NCBI GenBank assembly: GCA_964484125.1
Contig: CAZAEK010000030.1
Location: 1-18,467, forward strand
Direction of reading: 5' to 3'
Length of the DNA stretch: 18,467 nucleotides
DNA from: DSSM01 sp964484125
Lineage (GTDB): Bacteria; Bacteroidota; Ignavibacteria; Tepidaquicellales; Tepidaquicellaceae
Part shown: positions 7,982 through 16,053 of the stretch, in pieces
Layout of the letters: each line of letters opens with the position of its first letter
Numbering within the stretch: position 1 is the stretch's first letter
Program-made: the position numbers and the translations under genes
Notes under the pieces: model-generated
Told to the model about the DNA's origin: nothing
The model's database searches: none
The model's input: the letters and a program-made list of their open reading frames with translations, nothing else

Positions 7982-9583
7982 TTGGAAGCAGTATTAAATA
8001 ACAAAAACTTTTATCAATATAAAGGAAAGCATAGTGGTATTTTAGGGTGGCTGCTTACGACTGATCATAAGAGAATCGGATTAATGTATCTTGCGGCTAT
8101 GATTACATTCTTCGTTGTCGCTATGTTTATCGGATTCTTTATGAGACTCGAATTGCTCACACCCGGAGAAACACTTATGAAGCCGGAAGTATATAATGCA
8201 CTCTTTACACTTCACGGCGTAATTATGATTTTCCTTTTCATTGTGCCCGGATTACCGGCTGTATTTGGAAATTTCTTTCTGCCGATTATGATTGGTGCAA
8301 AAGATGTTTCATTCCCGAGACTGAATCTCCTTTCATGGTACTTATATATGGCTGGTGCAATATTAGCCGTATTATCACTTTTTACAGGCGGAGGTCTGCC
8401 TGATACTGGCTGGACTTTCTATGTACCTTATAGTATCAGGTCAACTGCAAATGTGTCAACGGCTTTATTCGCCGCATTTGTTCTCGGCTTCTCTTCGATT
8501 CTTACAGGTCTTAATTTTATAGTTACAATTCACAGACTAAGATGTAAAGGTATGACGTGGTTTAAGATGCCGCTTTTTGCATGGGGATTGTATTCAACTG
8601 CCTGGATACAGATTCTTGCTACACCTGTTGTCGGTATTACTTTATTACTCGTAATATTTGAAAGATTTTTTGGTATCGGTGTTTTTGACCCCGCTTTGGG
8701 AGGAGACCCGATTTTATTTCAGCATTTGTTCTGGATTTATTCCCACCCCGCTGTTTATATTATGATTTTACCCGCAATGGGTCTTGTCTCGGAAATTATT
8801 CCTACTTTCGCTAAAAAGAATATTTTTGGTTACGGTCCTATCGCTATGTCAAGTCTCGCAATTGCTTTTGTAGGTTATCTCGTCTGGGGTCATCATATGT
8901 TTACAAGTGGAATAAGCGATACTTCAAGAGCTATTTTCTCACTTTTAACATTTATTGTTGCAATTCCTTCCGGTATTAAAGTCTTTAACTGGGTTGCAAC
9001 TCTATATAAGGGTTCAATTGACCTCAGAACTCCTCTTATATTCGTAATGGGATTTATTATTGTTTTCTCTATCGGAGGTCTGACGGGACTTGTTTTAGGT
9101 TCTCTTAATACTGATATTCACGTTACTGATACTTATTTCGTAGTTGCACATTTCCATTATGTAATGTTCGGAGGTATGGGAACCCTGTTCTTTGGCGGTC
9201 TTCATTACTGGTTCCCGAAAATGTTTGGTAAAATGTTTAATGAAAAGATAGCTAATTTCTCAGTAGTGCTTTTCCTGATAGGTTTCAATGTTTTATACTT
9301 TCCTATGTTCATTATGGGATATCTTGGAATGCCGAGAAGATATTATGACTATCTGCCGGAATTTAAAATCTATCATCAGATTTCTACTGTGGGTTCATGG
9401 ATTCTTGTTACTGCTATTCTGATAATGATTATTAATCTGATTATAGCTCTGAAAAAAGGCAAGAAAGCGGATAACGATCCATGGGGCGGTACAACACTTG
9501 AATGGAAGATTCCATCACCGCCGCCGCTTGAGAATTTTGAAGTAGAACCCGAGGTAACTAAAGGACCTTACGAGAGAGTTTAA
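7982..9583 (+). CDS. coxA: Cytochrome c oxidase subunit I, A2-type (CoxA/CtaD)
   Basis: Catalytic subunit of a heme-copper oxygen reductase, 533 residues, about 12 helices. Visible ligands are His78 (low-spin heme), His255 with cross-link Tyr259 in YSHPAVY, the CuB pair His304-His305 (WGHHMF), and His390/His392 (AHFHY) for the two hemes. The glutamate of the usual GHPEV motif is absent and Tyr253-Ser254 precede the His instead; YSHPxV is the signature of A2-type oxidases. D-channel Asp108 (AKDVSFPRLN) and K-channel Lys333 (PSGIKVFNW) are present. The start is TTG at 7982: the codon immediately upstream is an in-frame TAA (7979-7981) and the next ATG is far inside helix I, so no other start fits. 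It follows SCO by 27 AT-rich bp. Confidence 0.97.
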   Translation: MEAVLNNKNFYQYKGKHSGILGWLLTTDHKRIGLMYLAAMITFFVVAMFIGFFMRLELLTPGETLMKPEVYNALFTLHGVIMIFLFIVPGLPAVFGNFFLPIMIGAKDVSFPRLNLLSWYLYMAGAILAVLSLFTGGGLPDTGWTFYVPYSIRSTANVSTALFAAFVLGFSSILTGLNFIVTIHRLRCKGMTWFKMPLFAWGLYSTAWIQILATPVVGITLLLVIFERFFGIGVFDPALGGDPILFQHLFWIYSHPAVYIMILPAMGLVSEIIPTFAKKNIFGYGPIAMSSLAIAFVGYLVWGHHMFTSGISDTSRAIFSLLTFIVAIPSGIKVFNWVATLYKGSIDLRTPLIFVMGFIIVFSIGGLTGLVLGSLNTDIHVTDTYFVVAHFHYVMFGGMGTLFFGGLHYWFPKMFGKMFNEKIANFSVVLFLIGFNVLYFPMFIMGYLGMPRRYYDYLPEFKIYHQISTVGSWILVTAILIMIINLIIALKKGKKADNDPWGGTTLEWKIPSPPPLENFEVEPEVTKGPYERV

Positions 9584-9628
9584 AAAATATTTTATGAACT
9601 ATATATTTTCAAACTTACAAACTTTATT

Positions 9629-10228
9629 ATGAGTCAAATACACAGAGACGATTTTGGTTCGAAGATGGGAATGTGGCTTTTCCTTTTTACTGAATTGCTT
9701 TTATTCGGCGGTATGTTTCTTCTTTACGCTGCATATCGTTTTGCCCATCCTGCAGATTTTGTCATTGCCGCACACAGGCTTGATGTAACAATGGGAACTA
9801 TCAATACAATAATATTATTGACAAGTTCTCTTACAGTTGTCCTTGGTATAGTTGCTCTTCAGAGAAACAGCAAGCCGCTTAGTTTATTTTTTCTCGGTAT
9901 AACCCTGCTATCCGGTGTTGCATTCCTCATTAATAAATATTTCGAATGGGGAGCTAAAATTCATCACGGCATTTACCCCAAAGGTCCGGAACTTGCAAAT
10001 ATGAGCGAAGGCGAAGGACTTTATTTCGGATTATATTATGCAATGACAGGATTGCATGGAGTACATGTGATTGTAGGTATGATTATTCTGGCTTTTGTTT
10101 TCGTACAGATTTACAAAAATCAGATTACTTCAGATAACTTTGTAAGATTTGAAAATGCCGGATTGTACTGGCACCTTGTTGATATTATCTGGATTTTCTT
10201 ATTCCCTTTGTTTTATTTAATTCATTAA
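9629..10228 (+). CDS. coxC: Cytochrome c oxidase subunit III, short five-helix form (CoxC/CtaE)
   Basis: A 199-residue integral membrane protein with five predicted helices, corresponding to the short subunit III lacking the first two helices of the seven-helix version. Family features are the N-terminal GMWLFLFTELLLFGG stretch, the TGLHGVHVIVG helix and the C-terminal YWHLVDIIWIFLFPLFY helix. Subunit III stabilises subunit I and supports proton uptake; it carries no cofactor. It starts at ATG 9629, 45 bp after coxA, and is followed 18 bp later by coxD. Confidence 0.95.
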   Translation: MSQIHRDDFGSKMGMWLFLFTELLLFGGMFLLYAAYRFAHPADFVIAAHRLDVTMGTINTIILLTSSLTVVLGIVALQRNSKPLSLFFLGITLLSGVAFLINKYFEWGAKIHHGIYPKGPELANMSEGEGLYFGLYYAMTGLHGVHVIVGMIILAFVFVQIYKNQITSDNFVRFENAGLYWHLVDIIWIFLFPLFYLIH

Positions 10229-10231
10229 TTC

Positions 10232-10236
10232 AGGAG
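10232..10236 (+). promoter_or_regulatory. Ribosome binding site of coxD
   Basis: AGGAG ten bases before the coxD ATG at 10247. It stands out because most upstream genes in this operon have no recognisable Shine-Dalgarno sequence. Confidence 0.6.
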
Positions 10237-10246
10237 ACAGAAAAGT

Positions 10247-10564
10247 ATGACACATCACGAAACTGAGCATAAAGAACACACAAATACCGGATATGGGATT
10301 TACGTCCTTGTCTGGCTTGGATTAGTTAGTCTTACTCTTATTACTGTATCACTTGCAGGATTTAATCTTGCAGGACTGACGGTTGTAACGGCATTGTTAA
10401 TAGCCTCCGTTAAATCAACGATGGTTATTAACTATTTTATGCATATAAAATACGAATCGGTTCTCTTTAAAGTTTTTATTGCAGTTTGCATTATAATTTT
10501 TTTAGTAATGATAATTTTAACTTTCTTTGATTTAACATATAGACCGGAGATTTTAACAAAATGA
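10247..10564 (+). CDS. coxD: Cytochrome c oxidase subunit IV, prokaryotic type (CoxD/CtaF-like)
   Basis: A 105-residue protein with a His/Glu-rich N-terminus (THHETEHKEH) followed by three membrane helices at about 15-37, 40-62 and 74-96. Length, helix pattern and position after subunit III fit the small prokaryotic subunit IV family, including the VKSTMVINYFMHIKYE segment between helices 2 and 3. It is an accessory subunit without cofactors. Its TGA stop overlaps the coxB ATG by 4 bp (ATGA). The N-terminal histidines might bind metal but nothing proves it. Confidence 0.88.
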   Translation: MTHHETEHKEHTNTGYGIYVLVWLGLVSLTLITVSLAGFNLAGLTVVTALLIASVKSTMVINYFMHIKYESVLFKVFIAVCIIIFLVMIILTFFDLTYRPEILTK

Positions 10565-11217
10565 ATTCATCAATAGCACAACAAACCGATGCAACATTTA
10601 TATTCATTGTAACAGTATCTGTTGTATTACTTTTAATTGTTACAATTACGATGATTTATTTCGTAATTAAGTATAATAAAAAAAGACATCCGGTTGCGGA
10701 ACAAATTTCCGGAAATACAACAATAGAAATAATCTGGACTTTAATTCCATTCGTACTGGTTATGATAATGTTTTTTATGTCCTATTCGGGATTTAAAAAT
10801 ATGAGAAATGCACCCTCAGACGCAATGACTGTAACTGTAACAGGAAAAATGTGGAAATGGACTTTTGACTATGAAAACGGAAAACAATCTGATACTCTTT
10901 ATGTCCCGTTGAATAAACCAATTAAGATGGCAATTAAGTCGGTGGATGTTAATCACAGTTTCTTTATTCCTCACTACAGGGTTAAAGAAGATGCAGTTCC
11001 CGGAAGAACAAATTATCTGTGGTTTAATCCTACAGAATCTGGTTCCTGGGATATTGCCTGTGCAGAATATTGCGGACTTCAGCACGCTTATATGTATTCA
11101 AAAGTAATTGTAATGCCTGAAGGAAAATTCTGGGAATGGTATAATACTAAACCTGATACAACAGCAATAAAAAATGATTCATTGACAGCGAAAGTTGATT
11201 CAACAAAACAAAAATAA
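10561..11217 (+). CDS. coxB: Cytochrome c oxidase subunit II with CuA site (CoxB/CtaC)
   Basis: Electron-entry subunit of the aa3 oxidase, 218 residues. Two membrane helices (about 14-38 and 56-78, the second in the family motif IEIIWTLIPF) precede a periplasmic cupredoxin domain. The CuA ligands are complete: His132 (VNHSFF), then Cys167, Glu169, Cys171, His175 and Met178 in CAEYCGLQHAYM. The conserved aromatic stretch GKMWKWTFDY lies before them. After the domain comes only a short charged tail; there is no CxxCH, so this is not a caa3-type fused subunit II. It overlaps coxD by 4 bp, and ctaB begins 5 bp downstream. Its position last among the cox subunits, rather than before coxA, is unusual. 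Confidence 0.96.
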   Translation: MNSSIAQQTDATFIFIVTVSVVLLLIVTITMIYFVIKYNKKRHPVAEQISGNTTIEIIWTLIPFVLVMIMFFMSYSGFKNMRNAPSDAMTVTVTGKMWKWTFDYENGKQSDTLYVPLNKPIKMAIKSVDVNHSFFIPHYRVKEDAVPGRTNYLWFNPTESGSWDIACAEYCGLQHAYMYSKVIVMPEGKFWEWYNTKPDTTAIKNDSLTAKVDSTKQK

Positions 11218-11222
11218 CAGAT

Positions 11223-12164
11223 TTGTTAGCGGTAAAAACGGAAATATTGAGCAGTGAATATAACGAATCTCTGCCTGAAGCAGGGAAAAAAAAGTATTCT
11301 GTTTCAGAACAATTTCGGTTGCTTGCTGAAGTTACTAAATTAAGGATTACCGCACTTGTGTCTTTTACAACCGGACTTGGATATATTCTTGCAAACGAAG
11401 GTTTAGGAATTAATATTATTTATCCTGTAACAGGAATATTTTTTCTCGCCTGCGGCTCTGCGGCTTTAAATCATCTTCAGGAAAAAAACCTTGATATGAT
11501 GATGGACAGAACTAAATCGCGTCCGCTTCCTTCTGGTAAAACTGGTATTTTGTTTTACTTACTTGTTATTTTATTTTTTTCTATATCAGGTATTTTAATT
11601 CTTCTGCTTAAAACAAATATAGCTACTTTATCAATCGGGCTGATTACTTACTTCTGGTATAACGCTGTTTATACTCCTTTGAAAAGGAAATCTGCACTCG
11701 CAGTTATTCCCGGCTCAATTGTCGGAGCTTTGCCCCCACTTGCCGGCTGGACTGCGGCAGGAGGGGATATCACTGATTTCAGGGTTTTATATCTGTGTTT
11801 TTATTTCTTCCTATGGCAGATTCCTCATTTCTGGCTTTTACTACTTGTGTATGCAGATGATTATAAAAAAGGTGGCTTCCCTGTATTGACTGATATTATG
11901 AATGTCAAATCTCTGAAAGTTATGACATTCCTATGGATAGTCTTAACTTTTTTGATTTCTTCCGGTATTCCTTTTGCAGGTATTGTTGATCATCTCCCTG
12001 TTAAAATTATAATGCTCATTTCAGGTTTATTTCTGATTCTTTCAGGTATCAGATTTATTCTTTCCGGAATTTCAAGGAAAAGTGTTTTCTCAATGTTTAT
12101 TTCAATAAATATTTTCACATTATTAATTATACTTTTACTTTCTTTAGACAAAATAATTATTTAG
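11223..12164 (+). CDS. ctaB: Protoheme IX farnesyltransferase (heme O synthase, CtaB/CyoE)
   Basis: UbiA-superfamily membrane prenyltransferase, 313 residues, about eight to nine helices. It adds a farnesyl group to heme b to give heme O, the precursor of the heme A used by the adjacent oxidase. The first prenyl-diphosphate/Mg motif is at about residues 83-103 (Asn83, Asp-rich stretch, then DRTKSRPLPSG). The second acidic motif is YADDYKKGGFP from residue 210. YTPLKRKS and GALPPLAGW are further family landmarks. The start is TTG at 11223, 5 bp after coxB; TTG at 11247 is possible and no ATG is available before the first motif. Heme A synthase (CtaA) is not in the window. Confidence 0.93.
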   Translation: MLAVKTEILSSEYNESLPEAGKKKYSVSEQFRLLAEVTKLRITALVSFTTGLGYILANEGLGINIIYPVTGIFFLACGSAALNHLQEKNLDMMMDRTKSRPLPSGKTGILFYLLVILFFSISGILILLLKTNIATLSIGLITYFWYNAVYTPLKRKSALAVIPGSIVGALPPLAGWTAAGGDITDFRVLYLCFYFFLWQIPHFWLLLLVYADDYKKGGFPVLTDIMNVKSLKVMTFLWIVLTFLISSGIPFAGIVDHLPVKIIMLISGLFLILSGIRFILSGISRKSVFSMFISINIFTLLIILLLSLDKIII

Positions 12165-12174
12165 ATTATAAATT

Positions 12175-13518
12175 ATGAACTTTTTTGACCAACTCGTTAT
12201 TCCGCCTTCATCAGAGCAATCTCTGCTTCTCAATCTTATTCAGATTATTTCTTTTACGATTTTCTATCCGTTTACCGGAATGATTCTCGGAGGTACTCTG
12301 CTTTCATTGTATTTCAGGTCTAAGGCAAAAAAAACCGGGAATAACCTTTATATGAAATTTTCAAATGACATCATAAAATATCTCGCAATCAGCAGAAACG
12401 CTGGTTTTGGACTTGGAATTTTACCTGTGATTTCAATTACGATTGTCTATGCTCAGTTTCTGTATTCATCTAATATTATTTCTGTCGGGGTTCTGTTCTT
12501 ATCGGTTTTAATGTTTATTATATCCTATACTTTTATTTACAGATATAAAAGCTCTGCAGAAACAGATTCAGTTATATCTGAAATCAAAAATGCAGGAGTT
12601 GATGATAAAAAACTTACAGAAGATGTTGTATCATTTGAAGAGAATATTAAAACTGAAGTTTCTTCATCAGGTAATTCAGGACTTTGGTTGTTAATATTAT
12701 CTGTTTTCCTTTTTATTGGTGGTACAACAATTGCCTCAAATATGAATTACTGGGCAGACGCTAAAACAGTCTTTTCCGTCTTTATTAATACTTCCGTCTG
12801 GTTAAATTTTATTTATTTCTTCGTTACTTCTCTCGCAATTTCAGGTGGCGCAATTTTATTTTTCTTCTTCTCATGGCAGGGTGGAATAAAAATTGAAAAT
12901 AATGAATATAAAGACCTTGTGTTAAAACATTCTGTAAATATAGCTTTGTTTTTCTCCCTGCTGCAACCGTTGTTTTTATTCCTGAGTTTTTTAATCTTAC
13001 CAACAGAATCTTACTCTTCTTCAGTATTTATTTTTGCAGGGCTTGCATTCATTTCAATACTCTTTGTATGTAATTTTCTTTATGCCATTATCCGTAATTC
13101 AGATGTTAAATTTGCAGGATGGGTTTTTGCAGTTATGCTTCTCACGTTTATGTTTGTGTCAGCTAAAAATCAATATGCCTTCTCAAATGCTATTAAACCT
13201 CATACATTGGTTGTAAATGCAAAAGCTGATGAAAAACTCAAAGAAATGATGCCCAAAAAAGAAGCCGCTGAAGTAAGCGGAGAAGATATTTATAAAAGCC
13301 GCTGCGCTGCCTGTCATAAGTTTGATACAAAACTTGTAGGTCCTCCTTATCAGGAAACTTTACCAAAGTACGGTGATGATGTGAAAAAATTAGCCGGCTT
13401 TATTTATAACCCTGTAAAAGTAAATCCTGAATATCCCGCTATGCCTAATCAGGGTTTAAAGATGAAGGAAGCCGAAGCAGTTGCAAAATATTTATTGGAA
13501 AAATATAAAAATAAATAA
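12175..13518 (+). CDS. Membrane protein with C-terminal cytochrome c domain; probable heme-less CydA paralogue
   Basis: A 447-residue protein of unrecognised exact function. About eight helices fill residues 15-330; a class I cytochrome c domain follows with CAACH at 377-381 and likely axial Met423 (YPAMPNQG). The membrane part aligns by eye with the neighbouring CydA: FTIFYP here against FHFLFP in CydA, then a Tyr, an LAI triplet and a Gly with identical spacing (59, 70, 77 here; 47, 58, 65 in CydA). A later segment (SLAISGG to LLQPLF) matches CydA helices V-VI. The CydA heme-ligand His positions are Thr28 and a non-His residue here, and the only other histidines before the heme c domain are His252 and His343, so it probably binds no heme b. 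It lies 10 bp after ctaB and 35 bp before cydA. A role as electron partner of the bd oxidase is inference; a role in aa3 oxidase function is the alternative. Confidence 0.7.
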   Translation: MNFFDQLVIPPSSEQSLLLNLIQIISFTIFYPFTGMILGGTLLSLYFRSKAKKTGNNLYMKFSNDIIKYLAISRNAGFGLGILPVISITIVYAQFLYSSNIISVGVLFLSVLMFIISYTFIYRYKSSAETDSVISEIKNAGVDDKKLTEDVVSFEENIKTEVSSSGNSGLWLLILSVFLFIGGTTIASNMNYWADAKTVFSVFINTSVWLNFIYFFVTSLAISGGAILFFFFSWQGGIKIENNEYKDLVLKHSVNIALFFSLLQPLFLFLSFLILPTESYSSSVFIFAGLAFISILFVCNFLYAIIRNSDVKFAGWVFAVMLLTFMFVSAKNQYAFSNAIKPHTLVVNAKADEKLKEMMPKKEAAEVSGEDIYKSRCAACHKFDTKLVGPPYQETLPKYGDDVKKLAGFIYNPVKVNPEYPAMPNQGLKMKEAEAVAKYLLEKYKNK

Positions 13519-13553
13519 TAAATTATTTCTTTTAACTAAACCCTAAAATTTCT

Positions 13554-14981
13554 ATGGATGTAGAACTTTTATCCCGAATTCAATTTGCAGTTACAATTGG
13601 ATTCCACTTTCTTTTTCCTCCAATTTCTATCGGTCTGGCTTTAATGCTTACTGTTGTAGAATATCTCGGATGGAAAAAGAATGATGAGGAATATATAAGA
13701 CTTGGAAAGTTTTTTTCCAAAATTCTTGCAATTACTTTCGCCGTTGGAGTAGCATCAGGTCTGGTTATGGTATTGCAGTTTGGTACAAACTGGGCACGCT
13801 ATTCCGCATTTGTCGGTGATGTATTCGGAGCTCCATTAGCCGCAGAAGCAGTTTTTGCCTTTTTTCTCGAATCAACATTCCTTGGACTTTATCTCTTTGG
13901 AAGAAAAAAAGTTTCAAAAGGTGTTCACTGGTTTTCTATTCTTATGGTTTTTGTCGGCTCAATGATTTCTGCTTTCTTTATTATTGTTGCTAATTCCTGG
14001 CAACAGACTCCGGCAGGGTTTGGAATTCAAAACCTTACAACAGGGGCTTTACTTGACCAGAATACAATAAATCAGATGATTCAGTCCGGTAAAGGTTTTG
14101 ACCCTGCAACTCACAGGGCAGTTTTGACTGATTTTTTTGCCGCTTTATTTAATGCCTCAACTCTTCCGAGATATTTCCACACTGTCTTAGCCGCATTTAT
14201 TACAGGTGCTTTTGCATTAACAGGTGTAAGTGCATATCTTGTTTTAAAAAATAAATCACTTGAGGTTGCAAAAAAGGGTGTGAACCTCGGAGTAATCTTT
14301 GGTTTTATTTTCTCTGTACTTCAGTTATTCCCGGTTGGTCATGAACATGCAAGGCAGGTTGCCCATACGCAGCCGGAAAAATTTGCTGCAACTCAGGGAC
14401 TGTATTCTTCAGAAACAGGAGCACCGATTATGATTTTTGCTTATCCTGTAAATAATCCTCCGCCTGAACTAAAGGCAAAAATAGAAATTCCCGGAATGCT
14501 TAGCTGGCTTGCATTTGGAGATTTCAATGCTAAAATTAAAGGACTTAATGAATTTCCGCCGGAAAATATTCCTCCGCTTTGGATGACTTTTGTTTCATAT
14601 CACAATATGGTTGCACTTGGTATGTTTTTTATATTAATTACTTTACTCGGAGTTATTCAGCTTAAACGTAAAAAACTATTTGAAAGTAAAAAACTCCTTA
14701 AAGTATTTATCTGGTCTGTACCACTTCCCGTAATTGCATGCCAGTTCGGATGGGCTGCCGCAGAAGTCGGAAGACAACCATGGATAGTATATGGATTACT
14801 CAGAACTAAAGATGCATTTACCACTACTGTTTCTGCAACAGAGGTCTGGATTTCTTTTATTCTTTTTACGATTATATATATAATTATGACCGTTGCATAC
14901 CTCTGGCTTATTTTTAAAGAAGTTAAACATGGTCCGGAAACTCCGGAATTAATTAACGAAGTAAAGGAGGTTACAGCATAA
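13554..14981 (+). CDS. cydA: Cytochrome bd-type quinol oxidase subunit I (CydA), short Q-loop
   Basis: Heme-bearing subunit of cytochrome bd, 475 residues. Ligand candidates are His18 (GFHFLFPP) for the high-spin heme, and His209 (RYFHTV) with Met352 (HNMVALGM) for heme b558. The acidic pair of the proton path is present in AEAVFAFFLESTFLG, and the hallmark GRQPW occurs near the C-terminus. The periplasmic Q-loop (KIEIPGMLSW to GLNEFP) is short, lacking the insertion of the E. coli-like long form. The enzyme oxidises quinol and reduces oxygen without pumping protons, often with high oxygen affinity. ATG at 13554 follows the CydA-like cytochrome gene by 35 bp; the stop overlaps cydB by one base. 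Confidence 0.96.
   Translation: MDVELLSRIQFAVTIGFHFLFPPISIGLALMLTVVEYLGWKKNDEEYIRLGKFFSKILAITFAVGVASGLVMVLQFGTNWARYSAFVGDVFGAPLAAEAVFAFFLESTFLGLYLFGRKKVSKGVHWFSILMVFVGSMISAFFIIVANSWQQTPAGFGIQNLTTGALLDQNTINQMIQSGKGFDPATHRAVLTDFFAALFNASTLPRYFHTVLAAFITGAFALTGVSAYLVLKNKSLEVAKKGVNLGVIFGFIFSVLQLFPVGHEHARQVAHTQPEKFAATQGLYSSETGAPIMIFAYPVNNPPPELKAKIEIPGMLSWLAFGDFNAKIKGLNEFPPENIPPLWMTFVSYHNMVALGMFFILITLLGVIQLKRKKLFESKKLLKVFIWSVPLPVIACQFGWAAAEVGRQPWIVYGLLRTKDAFTTTVSATEVWISFILFTIIYIIMTVAYLWLIFKEVKHGPETPELINEVKEVTA
14964..14970 (+). promoter_or_regulatory. Strong ribosome binding site of cydB
   Basis: AAGGAGG inside the end of cydA, ten bases ahead of the cydB ATG at 14981. It fixes that start and is the best Shine-Dalgarno match on the + strand of the window. 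Confidence 0.8.
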
Positions 14982-16000
14982 TGGATACTTTAAGTGTAAT
15001 TTGGTTTTTACTAATAACCGTTTTACTTGCCGTATATGTTGTACTTGATGGATTTGATTTCGGTGTCGGTATTTTATCATTATTCAGAAAAGAAGAAAAT
15101 GATAAAAGAATATATATGAATTCAATAGGTCCTGTATGGGACGGAAATGAAGTTTGGCTACTTGCAGGTGGCGGTTCAATTTTTGCCGCTTTCCCACTTG
15201 TATATGCAACGGCATTCAGCGGTTTCTATCTCGCAATTTATCTGCTCCTTCTTGCTCTGTTTTTAAGAGCAGTCTCTTTTGAATTCAGAAGTAAATCCGA
15301 TAATCCAACTTACCGGAAAATCTGGGATATTAGTTTCGGTATTGGCAGTCTTTTACCCGCATTACTTCTCGGAGTAGCTTTCGGAAATATATTGAGAGGA
15401 TTACCGATAAACGAAAATAAGGTCTTTACTGGCTCATTCTTTGAACTGCTCAATCCTTATGCAATCCTTATCGGCTTGCTCTCACTTTCTGCTTTTACAA
15501 TGCACGGTGCGATTTACCTGACTCATAAAACCGATGGAGAATTAAAGGATGTAAACGAAAAAATTGCAACTAAACTCTGGATGGTTGTTACTCTATTATA
15601 TCTCGTTGCTACGATTGCTACTTTATTTGTATCGCCTTTCCTTTTTGTAGGACTTACTAAAAATATTATTTTCTGGGTACTTTTCATCGCATTATTAGCT
15701 TCGGTTGCAATGATTCCGGTTTCACTGAAAGCAAAAAACAATAAAAATGCATTCATATTTTCATCTGTAATGCTGGCAAGTATGTTTGGCATTTCAGCCG
15801 TAAGTCTGTTTCCGAGATTGATTCCCTCTGTAACAAATCTTGATTACAGCTTAACTATAATGAACACTGCCTCTTCAACAGGTACACTTACAGCTATGCT
15901 TATTATTGCATTACTTGGTATGCCTTTTGTTGCAGTTTATACTATATGGATTTACAGGATATTCAGAGGAAAAACTGTTTTAACAAAAGAAAGTTATTAA
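14981..16000 (+). CDS. cydB: Cytochrome bd-type quinol oxidase subunit II (CydB)
   Basis: Partner of CydA, 339 residues with about eight to nine membrane helices. The N-terminal helix ends in VYVVLDGFDFGVG, and IGPVWDGNEVWLLAGGG follows at the start of helix II; both are CydB signatures with the conserved acidic residues in place. Its ATG shares one base with the cydA stop (TAATG) behind a strong ribosome binding site, so the two subunits are translationally coupled. No small CydX-like reading frame fits in the 53 bp before the next gene. A strong terminator begins 12 bp after the stop, marking the end of the respiratory operon. Confidence 0.96.
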   Translation: MDTLSVIWFLLITVLLAVYVVLDGFDFGVGILSLFRKEENDKRIYMNSIGPVWDGNEVWLLAGGGSIFAAFPLVYATAFSGFYLAIYLLLLALFLRAVSFEFRSKSDNPTYRKIWDISFGIGSLLPALLLGVAFGNILRGLPINENKVFTGSFFELLNPYAILIGLLSLSAFTMHGAIYLTHKTDGELKDVNEKIATKLWMVVTLLYLVATIATLFVSPFLFVGLTKNIIFWVLFIALLASVAMIPVSLKAKNNKNAFIFSSVMLASMFGISAVSLFPRLIPSVTNLDYSLTIMNTASSTGTLTAMLIIALLGMPFVAVYTIWIYRIFRGKTVLTKESY

Positions 16001-16011
16001 ATAATTATATT

Positions 16012-16050
16012 AAACCCGTTATTCCGTAAAACGGGGTAACGGGTTTTTTT
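16012..16050 (+). terminator. Rho-independent terminator after cydB
   Basis: AAACCCGTTA (16012-16021) pairs with TAACGGGTTT (16037-16046). The inner bases TTCCGT and ACGGGG extend the stem with two G-T wobbles to about 16 bp around an AAA loop. A run of seven T (16044-16050) follows the GC-rich base. This is the only convincing terminator in the window. Its T-run ends only three bases before the sir2 start codon. Confidence 0.92.
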
Positions 16051-16053
16051 AAT

